64,000 nucleotides of DNA, taken from positions 9,945,501-10,009,500 of the forward strand of contig AP031355.1 of NCBI GenBank assembly GCA_037833965.1. Reading direction: 5' to 3'. This DNA comes from Marchantia polymorpha subsp. ruderalis. Taxonomy: Eukaryota; Streptophyta; Marchantiopsida; Marchantiales; Marchantiaceae. This document shows positions 1 to 9,397 of the stretch, in pieces. The notes under the pieces were generated by a model. It was not told where the DNA came from, did no database searches, and saw nothing but the letters and a program-made list of their open reading frames with translations. The first letter of the stretch is position 1. Every line of letters begins with the position of its first letter. The position numbers and the translations under genes are program-made.

Positions 1-2106
1 ACGTGCAACACGGTGATCGCTAAAAAAAATCTTTTAACAATGGTTGCTATTTGTTTTCAAAGTATGGCCAAGGGCTCGGGTTATGTCATTTTCTGTTCAT
101 GCAACTAACACAGTGCCTTGTGATATAAGTGACACATCTCATCCTTACTTCAAGTACATTTTCTTACTATGGGAACCAAAATTACCCAGAGCCCTGCTAC
201 TTTTCTATTCATCTGGTGAGCCAGGACCAACGCAAGTATTACTTCCTCACAGTTTGAGCACATTTCCTAGAATGCCCAGAACAAGAAAGAGAAGCGTCTC
301 GCTCCAACGCTTGATGAGCCGGTGCTTGGGAACTTCACGGTACATTTACACACCGCATCAACGGCACCGGATCTCATCAACGGCATAAAGCTGTTTAGTC
401 ATCTCTTGAAGGCCATTAAACCACCAAGTTCGACCTTCGTCGTATCCCCAACATTTGTGACAAAGTATGATCGCATGAATTCAAGCGGAGATGTGATTGT
501 AAGCTAGAGCTCAGACTAACTGGTGTGTAACTCGGAGTCCAACTATCGATCCCTCCGATCCTGCTCTCATGACGTAGTACCTGACCTGCAAACCTGATGG
601 TAAAGTTCAACCAGATTTTATGAATGATTGTCTCAGCACTGGGAGTAGCAGGGTCAAACTTAGAATGACGATTTATGGAACGAATATGAACGGGAGCTGA
701 CAGATGAAGTGAACAATCTATGATCATGTTTACAACCAACCGGATTTCTGTGCTCAACGGAATTGTTCATCAGGCGAGGTAGCGTTACGAGAATTGTAAA
801 ACACATATAGGATATGCTACCTGGTGATAAAATCTTCAGATCAGGTTTTGATATCAATGTATCCGTCTGATATCAAAAAGTCTTCTCGAACACTGTATAC
901 CTTTATTCTCTTTCAGAGCTGTGAAGGCAATCGCTGAATACGATGAAGTCCTGAATCTCTTCTCCCAATATGTGGCAGCTTAGTCGCGCGAGTTGAAAGC
1001 GAGTAACTCATCTAGACAACATGAGACAAAAACATCGAACTAGAATGTTAAGATTTTCTTTCAGGACCACCTCAGTAAAGCTGACTGCGACTGCATCTTA
1101 TTTTTCTCACGACAAGTTACAATGGTGCAGTGTAACTTGCGGTGAGAGAGAAAAGTAAAGAAGTAGAACGCTTCTCTCAGAAGAAAAAAACCAACCGTAA
1201 TTGCAGTTCAAATCTTAAAGAGATTGTAGATCATTGCTCTATAGGATAAAGATAGGCGGGCAAGGATCTCATGGTAAATTGCAGTCCCTTACAATCAGAA
1301 TCAGCGCAAATGTGGATCGGATCCTCGCCTTAGCGTCTTTGACATAACGGATGTGTCAATGGCTTTAAGGCCAGGATCTGTGCCGTCATTCCAAGGACGT
1401 TAAGATGTGATGAAGATACGATCGAAGTCGTCGCATTTGTCGACTTTCAAACTCCGACTTCAAGTGCAAGTCAGCACGTGCTGTCAAGTACGATCCGCTG
1501 GCTACCAAATGGCGAGGGCAGCGAGCTCGCTTCTCAACTCCATTCAGAAGCTTTAGCCGGGACGGTTCTGGACGGTTCCTTTGTATATGGAGTGATGTGG
1601 ATTAAAATCCTGAGCATTGGCATTGGCAGGACTGCTTCATGGCCGTAACTTTTGCTCGGCTCGAGGATTTCTTGCAAATAATCTCAGAAAGGGACCGTCT
1701 TATATTCGGCCCCGACGAGGAGATTATCGGGAGAAATATTTCGGCCTCTTCTTGGGGTTTGGCAACTCATGAGGCCGTGTTTCAGTTCGAAAGCACGGGC
1801 GCCGTCATAGCGGGTCTCCTGTACAGCAGTCGTGGCGTATCGTTGGGTTCTTCTTCGAACTATCGAGTGATTTGAAGTAGCCCATGGGCAGTTCTGTCGA
1901 GTGATTTGATTACCGGTGATACCGGCTGCGGGCGCGGGCAGGATCTCGGATGTAGGCTAAATATAGTCTCACTCGGTTAATGACAGATGAGCGAATGCAA
2001 GACAACTTCGTCAGTCAGAACTATTCAACTCTGGACTACGTGAACCGCAACTGCACTTGCATTCAATTGTAACTTCGTACCTACACAGTACGCACTGCCG
2101 TGTTAT
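1..2106. other. Low-copy stretch without a recognised gene
   Basis: I see no recognisable exon, RNA or transposon here. Base composition is near that of the U2/LBD region and differs both from the GC-rich LTRs and from the AT-rich repeats further right. Several short open frames exist on both strands (for example the minus strand at 416-757) but none resembles a known family. The right edge is set by the start of a segment that recurs at 7479. Confidence 0.5.
1639..1875 (+). CDS. Short hypothetical ORF, 78 codons
   Basis: This is an ATG-to-TGA frame of 78 codons with ordinary amino-acid composition. I do not recognise it. It could be an exon of a larger gene or chance. No splice signals or homologous copy in the window support it, so it is listed only because it is the most protein-like frame in the first 2 kb. 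Confidence 0.15.
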   Translation: MAVTFARLEDFLQIISERDRLIFGPDEEIIGRNISASSWGLATHEAVFQFESTGAVIAGLLYSSRGVSLGSSSNYRVI

Positions 2107-3269
2107 CAGATCCATATCTGTAGCCACTTCTCCGGGACCAAATTCCTGTGAAAAAGATGAATTACAGAGAAATTGAATGACATATCATCAGAGCTACTGT
2201 AGAATGCGGAGGGACGTTGTGCGCATTTGAATAAAACCTATAATTTTCAATCCCACAATTGCTTCAACCTCAAGCCTGTAGATGGGAGCACATGCCTGAC
2301 AAAAGTCTAAGACTCTAACGAAGAAGAAAGTGGTTCGAGCACCATGAATTTCCTAAGCAGACGGAGGCTTATCGGAGATGTGAAGAAAATTTGAGACATG
2401 TGTTCAGATGTTTCTCCATCACTTCTATTAGCCAGGGGCTAAATGCAAGACGCGCTGCATAATTAACAATTACAAATGATTTTGTTTTGTATAGATTTTG
2501 TTCCCACTCTTCGCCTTTGGCCGATCGATGCACGCTTTTTCAGTGCTGCAGCTTTGCTTTTGATTCTCATTCAGATTTCGTTGACCTCTGAGCACGTGAT
2601 TCTATCAGCGACGACAAGCTGCCTGGATGATAATGATGCCAAGTTTATGATTTCCCCTCAGTCTGAAATCTCTGGTTGGAAACCTCGCTCGCAGAGAGAG
2701 AATGTAGATGATCACCCATCATCTTCTCAAGCATTGATCTTGATGAAAGTTACTGCCTGTGGTCACCTCTCAGACGTTCCGAGTGGATCAGATTTCCAGA
2801 TTAGAGCCGATGAGCTAACATTAATTTGAACGCAGAAAAATCATCCATCTTTTTCAAGATTCGGATTGGATCCATCTTGCATTTCACAAGTAAATAGTCC
2901 GTCTGAGTGCTGTGTCCAAACTTCAGGCCATAAAGAAAGCAGCCATATCGCGCGTTTGCAGTTGTGAGCTTGAAGATGTAGAGACCCTTCGCAGGTTTCA
3001 TACCTACCTAGACCGAGTTTTGAAAGCATCTTTGAACAAACAAATATAATGTCGATCATGAATGAGTCTATTTCAAGTTCAATGTTCTTTCACACCGCAG
3101 GCGCTGACTATAATGATACATTCAAGTTAACCTTCCACCCTGTAAGATCAGTGCAGGGGTTCCAGTGCAGGTAGAGCAACCATGATACCACTTGGACCTC
3201 AGTTCACATGATTATGCCACTCTTTGGCCTTCCTACTTGTGGTACTTGGTTTCCCCGTGAGAGGAAAGA

Positions 3270-3465
3270 GGGCTGCGCCTGCCAAGGACATAGTGCAATA
3301 CCAAGGCGACGCTGGCGAGTCCGAAGCAGCAAGCTGCACCGTTGGACTCGCACCCGTGAGAGAAATTAGATTAATATCGTAAGGGTCGACGACCCTCGTA
3401 TCAGATATTAAACTGATAAGAACAGATACTACACTTGATCTTAGCCAAAAGGCCGAGAAAGGTAT
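3270..3465 (-). ncRNA. U2: U2 spliceosomal snRNA gene
   Basis: Read on the minus strand, the gene begins ATACCTTTCTCGGCCTTTTG at 3465 and continues with GTAGTATCTG, the branch-point recognition region, and TTATCAGTTTAATATCTGAT. These are the near-invariant 5' domain of U2 snRNA. It then has the GGGTCGTCGACCC hairpin, a U-rich stretch at the Sm position (AATTTCTC, weaker than the usual AAUUUUUGG type), a strong stem (GCGAGTCC/GGACTCGC) and a terminal hairpin whose loop includes ATTGCACTAT, like the U2B''-binding loop. The inferred length of 196 nt equals the usual plant U2 length. The 3' end is placed from that length and the last stem, so it may be off by a few bases. The unusual Sm site leaves some doubt about whether the gene is active. 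Confidence 0.88.
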
Positions 3466-3489
3466 AGAGAACTGGCTGGGCTCGCGAGT

Positions 3490-3540
3490 CTATGTATCTC
3501 ACGAGAAGCGCCCAGGTTCTGCCTCTGTTATGGGTTTAAC
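3490..3540 (-). promoter_or_regulatory. Plant snRNA promoter (USE-like and TATA)
   Basis: Upstream of U2 on the minus strand there is a TATA-like ATACATA about 26-32 bp before the RNA start. An AACCCATAAC motif lies about 65 bp before the start. It is a partial match to the plant upstream sequence element RTCCCACATCG, and its distance from the TATA box fits Pol II-transcribed plant snRNA genes. Both motifs are largely kept in the copy upstream of the broken U2 at 8716-8898. Confidence 0.55.
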
Positions 3541-3993
3541 TCAACTATACACTGTTCCTTATCCATGACTTGACTATAATCCCTTTCCTCACAGGGCCAA
3601 TGTATCTTGACTTGTTCGATGATTCTATATCTTTCCTTATTCACAGATTTCCCCATCCTAAGAGACACATGCTTGCACCTGGTCTGTGCTAATCGTCGTA
3701 AATATTATTTTTTTTAAAGACATTGAGGTGTCTTGGAACTCAGAGTTCATTGCAACTCCCTTACCTCCAAACTTGACGATTATTACTGTTTCTAAACCAC
3801 GGACTAGTGTGGAATACAAACTGTCTTGGTGCCCAAGAGAAAGGGCATCCAGCTCAATTTGTTTTTACACGTATTTTTCTCTATCCACGCACATAGTTGG
3901 TCCAAATCGAAGTGTTCCATTTTTTCTCCACATTTATCACAGTACAGTAACTGATCCTGTCAGCCGCATGCTGTCATTCGTCTATTGTTGCAG

Positions 3994-4391
3994 AATTTGT
4001 ATTTCCTCTTAGCGCACAGCTGGACAGTACCTCACATTCCAGACTTTCCTCTGCAATAAGGTAACAATGGCTGAATGTGTCCATGGTTAAGAGGCCTAGG
4101 TTCAAATGTTGATGCCTCTACAGCTTTTCTTCCCATGTTTGAGTTATTCTTTCTGCAACACCGGAATCATTGTGAATAGCTACAAGTTCTCTTCACTATT
4201 CAGGGTGTATGCTCTGTATTTGACCGTCAATCGCCTTTGAATTTGAGGATCTTTCAGTGGGTGTAAATCAGTTTCATGCAGTCATCCGTTTCACGGCATT
4301 TATTGTAATGGTAAAGGATAGGTCGTAATGTTGGTTACCTAAAACCTTGTACCCATATATATACAACACCTGAAACCCTTGGTTTCGATTA
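3994..4391. other. Spacer between segments Y and X
   Basis: About 400 bp with no coding or RNA signal that I can support. It links the first Y copy to the first X copy. The equivalent place after the second Y copy (9398-20168) is filled with transposable elements. Confidence 0.4.
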
Positions 4392-5590
4392 CCGTGTAAA
4401 GTTGCAAAATTACTGGTATCCCTGATATTACAAACTCATCTTAAATCTCGGACGAATGTTCAGAGCACATTCACTCTTCTGGAATCTCAATGAACTTGTA
4501 TCAAAGAACATGGCTACTAAGATTTTGATCGAGCACTGCTTCTCCTCTAGTATTAGAAAATCTTCAAACACCATGCACATGAGCAATCTACCAACAATCA
4601 GGATTTATCAGTCTCAGAAAGACTGAACAAAATATCAAGTATTAATGTAAACAGTGAATCTTACTTCAGTAGTAACGTACTGCGACTGTTGAGTATGTTT
4701 CAAACACTTCCATAGGGTTTAGCTGGATTCTTCGACCCGTCTTGATTAGCTCAGAAAGACATGTAACCATCTGCAAAAAGTGTTTATCTTTTGCCGGTAT
4801 TGAGACCGTATACATTTATGGTAAAACAGTGGAGATAGAGAATACAAGATTCCAGTCACCGAACAGTATGTGAAGTTTGGAAATCCACGGCCACAGGAGG
4901 AGGTGAGATGCAGCTCAACACAGCAGGAGGTGGATGTGGTGACTCTGCAGCATCAGAATTCATGATAGCAACGGGAGATGGAGAAGGAGGAGGAGAACGG
5001 GTTTAGCTGGTGTCTGATGCTTCACGTCCGCTGCAGGCTTGTAAGGATTGGGTCCTTTTTTCCACTTCGTGGCGCAGTCGCTTCCTTCCTCTTGCTTCGT
5101 CTTTCCATCTCTGTTACGTGCATGTCGGCCGTCTTTGTCATGATCTCCGACATGTCTATCAGCATCACTTCTGTATTTGTGGTCGTCTTCGTGGTCATGC
5201 TTCTCGTCTTTGCCGTGGACCTCTGTGCTCTTCTTCTTGTAGTGCTCATCGTTGTGGCTATAACTTGCGGTTGCGCTTACAGTCGTGTTTTCTCCAGCTG
5301 AGCACCTCACCCTCCCAGTAATAACAAGTAGCGTCAGATCTCGCCGATGTAGACCTACTGATATGTACATTCTAGAAGCACCCCATGTTTTGAATTACTG
5401 TTCCCTCATGAGTGAACTCAGGGTTGCGCTTGCCACGAAGGCAGCGGGAGGCCACACTGGTGACTGCGATGCAAAGATGATTTTAATAACAGGGCTACTA
5501 TATTCCTGAGATCCACTGTAGTCTCCAACGTGCTATTACGGTTTGACTCATTACACACAAAACATGTCACGAAACGAAACCCTTGGCATG
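4392..5590. repeat. Segment X, copy 1
   Basis: This 1.2-kb segment is repeated with modest divergence at 20169-21486, where an insertion of about 120 bp near 20700-20830 and small indels distinguish the copies. It carries a minus-strand frame rich in His, Asp and Lys. The homology stops sharply at the same point in both copies (CCTTGGCAT), after which copy 1 continues into the LBD gene and copy 2 into a perfect palindrome. Confidence 0.8.
4960..5370 (-). CDS. Hypothetical His/Asp/Lys-rich protein, 136 codons
   Basis: The middle of this frame is very hydrophilic, with clusters such as KHDHEDDHKYRSDADRH, and it ends in a hydrophobic stretch (PVLLLLLH). In the second copy at 20700-21353 the same frame is kept through the charged region and then continues into a proline-rich tail (SPPPPP type). 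Upstream it is broken by a stop. Keeping the frame across two diverged copies argues weakly for a real exon. The start is uncertain because a TAA lies just upstream, where copy 2 has CAA, and a GTAAGC that could be a splice donor lies inside. I do not recognise the family. It might instead be a non-coding conserved segment. Confidence 0.3.
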   Translation of the reverse strand: MYISVGLHRRDLTLLVITGRVRCSAGENTTVSATASYSHNDEHYKKKSTEVHGKDEKHDHEDDHKYRSDADRHVGDHDKDGRHARNRDGKTKQEEGSDCATKWKKGPNPYKPAADVKHQTPAKPVLLLLLHLPLLS

Positions 5591-5616
5591 CTGCAACCAT
5601 CCCGGCAACTAGATTC

Positions 5617-6045
5617 CTAATGATGATTATTATCTCCGGTCGAGGGATTCGGTGTACTACTTGACTCCTGAGTCTGCCTCATGCGCTTCTTATCCTCTAA
5701 ATAGTTTATTTGGTCCATCAGTTCCTGAACTTCTTCTTGCAACTCCTTGATTCTTGTCTCCGTCAACGAAATGGAGCCCGAACATCCGTAAACCGGATCC
5801 TTCATTCTCGCCTCGGCCTCGAAAGCCAACGAAGTCACCGCATCTGCTCGGCTCGATTCTGGCAAGTCCTGCAATATCTTGGTGACATTGCTGGCCCCGA
5901 AGATTTTATGCACATTCTCAAACTTCAAAGGCTGATCCGCAGGAAAGTGAGGCGCGAATATGCACTCGGGCGGGCACTTCCGTCGTAGAAATTTACATCC
6001 CGCGCAAGGCGAGCTCGAAAAGCTCGCTTCGCTAGTGTGGGACAT
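5617..6045 (-). CDS. LBD: LOB-domain (LBD/AS2-like) transcription factor, class I
   Basis: A single-exon frame of 142 codons. LBD proteins are plant-specific nuclear DNA-binding regulators of organ boundaries and lateral organ development. Residues 14-28 contain the zinc-binding C-x2-C-x6-C-x3-C block (CAGCKFLRRKCPPEC). It is followed by the GAS block with FGASNVTKIL and a DPVYGC segment, and near residues 95-113 by a leucine-zipper-like helix (KELQEEVQELMDQINYL) with an L-x6-L-x3-I spacing, which places it in class I. The protein is short: only about 30 residues follow the domain and they are rich in Ser, Thr and Asn. The ATG at 6045 gives the usual short leader before the first cysteine. 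An AT-rich TATA-like stretch lies about 60 bp upstream, and a 13-unit minisatellite begins about 210 bp upstream. The gene is present once, although its flanks are duplicated. No frameshift or missing cysteine is seen. Confidence 0.93.
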   Translation of the reverse strand: MSHTSEASFSSSPCAGCKFLRRKCPPECIFAPHFPADQPLKFENVHKIFGASNVTKILQDLPESSRADAVTSLAFEAEARMKDPVYGCSGSISLTETRIKELQEEVQELMDQINYLEDKKRMRQTQESSSTPNPSTGDNNHH

Positions 6046-6257
6046 CGTGCGAACTGGCGATACCTCCCGTGCGGGTCGACAATCTGAGGTATATTGTGAC
6101 CATTATACACTATATGTGAAATAAAAATGCGGTCTATTGCCCCAAATTTGGGTACCAGAACAGTCCCAACTTTGTTTTGCCGAGCCGCGTTAGAGTCATC
6201 AGGGGAGCAGTAGTGAGCATCTTCCCATCTGTTCGTTGCACCGACATGTTTTCTAGG

Positions 6258-7050
6258 ATGTTACGGATTTTAGAATATAACCGATAAATGTGAAGAGAAC
6301 TAATCTGGGTCCAACGAGAGTTTACAGATTTAAGAATATTACCGATAAATGTGAAGAGAACTAATCTGGGTCCAACGACAGTTTACAGATTAAAGAATAT
6401 AGCCGATAAATGTGAAGAGAAGTAATCTGGGTCAAACGACAGTTTACAGATTTAAGAATATAACCGATAAATGTGAAGAGAAGTAATCTGGGTCAAACGA
6501 CAGTTTACAGATTTAAGAATATAACCGATGAATGTGAAGAGAACTAATCTGGGTCCTACGACAGTTCACAGATTTAAGAATATAGCCGATAAATGTGAAG
6601 AGAAGTAATCTGGGTCAAACGACAGTTTACAGATTTAAGAATATAACCGATGAATGTGAAGAGAACTAATCTGGGTCCTACGACAGTTTACAGATTTAAG
6701 AATATAGCCGATAAATGTGAAGAGAAGTAATCTGGGTCAAACGACAGTTTACAGATTTAAGAATATAACCGATGAATGTGAAGAGAACTAATCTGGGTCC
6801 TACGACAGTTTACAGATTTAAGAATATAGCCGATAAATGTGAAGAGAAGTAATCTGGGTCAAACGACAGTTTACAGATTTAAGAATATAACCGATAAATG
6901 TGAAGAGAAGTAATCTGGGTCCTACGACAGTTTACAGATTTAAGAATATAGCCGATAAATGCGAAGAGAACTAATCTGGGTCCTACGACAGTTTACAGAT
7001 AAAGAATATAGCCGATAAATGTGAAGAGAACTAATCTGGGTCCAACGACA
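6258..7050. repeat. 61-bp minisatellite, 13 units
   Basis: The motif CCGATAAATGTGAAGAG recurs at 6281, 6342, 6403, 6464, 6525, 6586, 6647, 6708, 6769, 6830, 6891, 6952 and 7012, a period of exactly 61 bp apart from the last step of 60. Units differ at a few diagnostic sites (AACCGATG/AGCCGATA, GAACTAAT/GAAGTAAT, GTCCTA/GTCAAA). From 6525 to about 6890 two unit types alternate, which makes a 122-bp higher-order repeat. The array lies upstream of the LBD gene and is absent from the other X/Y copies. There are no spacer-like unique sequences, so it is not a CRISPR array. Confidence 0.97.
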
Positions 7051-7478
7051 CTGCACTTCCAACGCATCTTGCGCTACGTGGTTCAAGTCGGCGGCTGTGT
7101 ATACCAAATACAAACGGGTTATCTCCAAGCTGCGCGACGTGGATCCCGTCGAAGGCTAACACTACAAGAACTTTCGAAGCCAGCATTAGCAACGCATCTG
7201 GGAGCTTCGACCGACACTCCTGCGACCCCCTCGCCCCGTCACCTGGAGATTGATTGCGGAAGGGCACGGCTCACTTGCGCTTACAGGCGCAACCGCAAGC
7301 TACAGGTTGGTTTGCTACAAGTAAGGTTGCGCTTAAAGGCGCCGCCTGCTCATCGTATGCGGAGGAGGCTTCAACGGAGCTGCACAGCTGTGATTCCTAC
7401 AATCGCTATCAGAATCCCTTGTGTATGATCCTAAGCCAGAACTAGCTGGAGAAGAAGCAATGTTAAGTAATTTCAATA
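7051..7478. other. Junction between minisatellite and second Y copy
   Basis: Part of this stretch (about 7350-7440) recurs near 22665-22745, just before the third Y copy, so it belongs to the duplicated unit. Short frames on both strands are open but resemble nothing I know. Confidence 0.4.
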
Positions 7479-9397
7479 CAGATCCATATCTTTAGCCATT
7501 CTCCGGGCCAAATTCCCGTGAAAGATGAATTACAGAGAAAATGAACTACATATCATATCGTCAGAGCTACTGTAAATTACGGAGGGATGCGAATTTGAAT
7601 ATAACCTACGCTTTTCAATCCCACAAATGCGTCAACGTCAAGCGTGTAGATGGGAGCACATGCCTGTAACGAAGAAAGTGGTTCGAGCACCATGGATTTC
7701 CTAAGCAGACGGAGGTTAATTATATAAGATTGTTAATTAAGAAGTTAATTATATATTTTGTTCTCACGCATATTTTGTTCGTATTGCTCCTTTGCTTTTG
7801 ATTCTCATTCACGTTTTGTTGACCTCTGAGCACGTGATTCTATCAGCGACGACAAGCTGCCTCGTTATCATTATCATCCGATAATGATGCCAACTCATGA
7901 TTTCCCTTCAGTCTGAAATCTCTGGTTGGAAACCTCGAAAGAATGTACATAATCACCCATCATCTTCTCAAGCATTGATCTTGATAAAAGTTACTGCCTG
8001 TGGTCACCTCTCAGACGTCCGAGTGGATCAGGTATCCAGATTGGAGCCGATGAGCTAAAATTAATCTGAGTGCAGAAAAATCATCCATCTTTTTCAAGAT
8101 TCGGTTTGAATCCATCTTGCATTTCACAAGTAAATAGTCCGTCTGAGTGCTGTGTCCAAACTTCAGGCCAGACAAAAAGTAGCCATTTCGAGCGCTTGCA
8201 GATGTGAACTTGAAGATGTAGAGACCCTTCGCAGGTTTCATACCTACCTAGACCGAGTTTTGAGATCTCCTTAAGCTTTTCTTGAGAACGTTAGGATATT
8301 GCCTTCAGAAGGTTCGAACCCTCACACTGTCAAGCGCAAGGACTTCATACTTTTCATAGAGGGTGGGATCCGTGTTTTCAGATTCCCATGCAACGTTCAC
8401 TTCAGATACAGATTCAGCTCAGACTGGCGTATTTTGTCCACTTTCCCAATGTCACTTTCTACTTACTATCACTCATCACGGCTGCAATCGCTGTACTTCT
8501 TCCTGCACTAGTGGTCGACGGCATCGTTTTGACATAATTGGTGCTGGATTTGACGAAGGCTTCAAGCCCAACCTACGTCCATGGAAGGCCAGGTCAATGC
8601 AGTGTGCAGATAGGGCAACCATGATGCAGGTTTGCCCTCAGTTTCAAGAGAGATCAGTATGCCACTCTGCAGCCTTCCTTGTTGTGGTTTTTGGTTTCCT
8701 CGTGAGAGGAAAGAGGGCTGCGCCTTCCAAGGACATAGTGCAATACCAAGGGGACGCCGGCTAGTCCGAAGGAACAAGCTGCACCGTTGGACTCGCACCC
8801 GTGAGAGAAATTAGAATAATATCGTGAGGGTCAAGGACCCTCGTATCAGACATTAAACTGATCAAAACAGATACTACACGAGCGGCGGAGAAAGGTATAT
8901 TTAACTGGCGGGGCTCGCGAGTTTATGTATCTCACGAGAAGCGCCCAGGTTCCGCCCCTGCTATGGGTTTAACTAAACGATATACTATTGCTTATCCATG
9001 ACTTTGATTACAATCCTGTCAATGTTTCTTGATTCTACATACTTCCTTATTCAACACATTTACCCATCCTACAAGACACATGCTTGCACCTGGTCTGTGC
9101 TAATCATCGGAAATGTTCTTTTTTCCAAAACATTGAGGTGTCTTGGAACACGGAGTCCATTGCGAATCCCTTGCTTCTAAACTTGACGATCATTATCGTT
9201 TCTAAACCAAGGACTAGTGTGGAATACTAACAGTCTTGGTGCTCAAGAGGAAAGGAATCCAGCTAAGTTTGTTTTTACAAGTATCTTTCTCTATCCACGC
9301 GCATAGTTGGTCCAACTCAAAGTGTTCCATATTTTCTCCACATTCATCACAGTAACTGATTCTTTCAGCTCATGTTGTCATTCGTCTATTCTTGCAG
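7479..9397. repeat. Segment Y, copy 2 (contains broken U2)
   Basis: It aligns with 2107-3993 from the CAGATCCATATCT motif to the TCTATTSTTGCAG motif. It has a short insertion of its own near 8270-8560 and carries a decayed U2 copy. The minus-strand frame at 8011-8241 matches the one at 2801-3001 with several amino-acid changes. Confidence 0.8.
8716..8898 (-). pseudogene. U2 snRNA pseudogene
   Basis: The copy keeps the 3' half, the GTAGTATCTG branch-point region and the start TATACCTTTCTCCG. About 12 bases of the 5' domain are deleted, covering the part of stem I that also pairs with U6 (GGCCTTTTGGCTAAGATCAAG in the intact copy is reduced to CCGCTCG). Both arms of stem III carry substitutions that break pairing (for example GGACTAGCC for GGACTCGCC). 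The upstream TATA and USE-like motifs remain. It is unlikely to make a working U2. Confidence 0.82.

Larger units (their letters stand above)
2107..3993. repeat. Segment Y, copy 1 (contains U2 gene)
   Basis: This segment aligns by eye over almost its whole length with 7479-9397, and partly with about 22950-24105. It carries the U2 snRNA gene near its middle and, on the minus strand at 2801-3001, a short frame (66 codons) that is kept with changes in copy 2 at 8011-8241 (76 codons) and is decayed in copy 3. That conserved frame may be an exon of an unrecognised gene. The three copies differ by many substitutions and small indels, so the duplication is not recent. Confidence 0.8.

Noticed and set aside
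4978..5301. Apparent membrane protein on the plus strand (Val/Leu/Ile-rich)
   Set aside because: It is antisense to the charged frame of segment X; GAC/CAC/GAG codons read backwards give Val/Leu.
6258..7050. CRISPR-like regular spacing
   Set aside because: The whole 61-bp unit is repeated and there are no unique spacers; this is a eukaryotic minisatellite.
8305..8325. GGTTCGAACCC, like a tRNA T-arm
   Set aside because: No acceptor stem, D-arm or anticodon arm can be found at the right distances on either strand.
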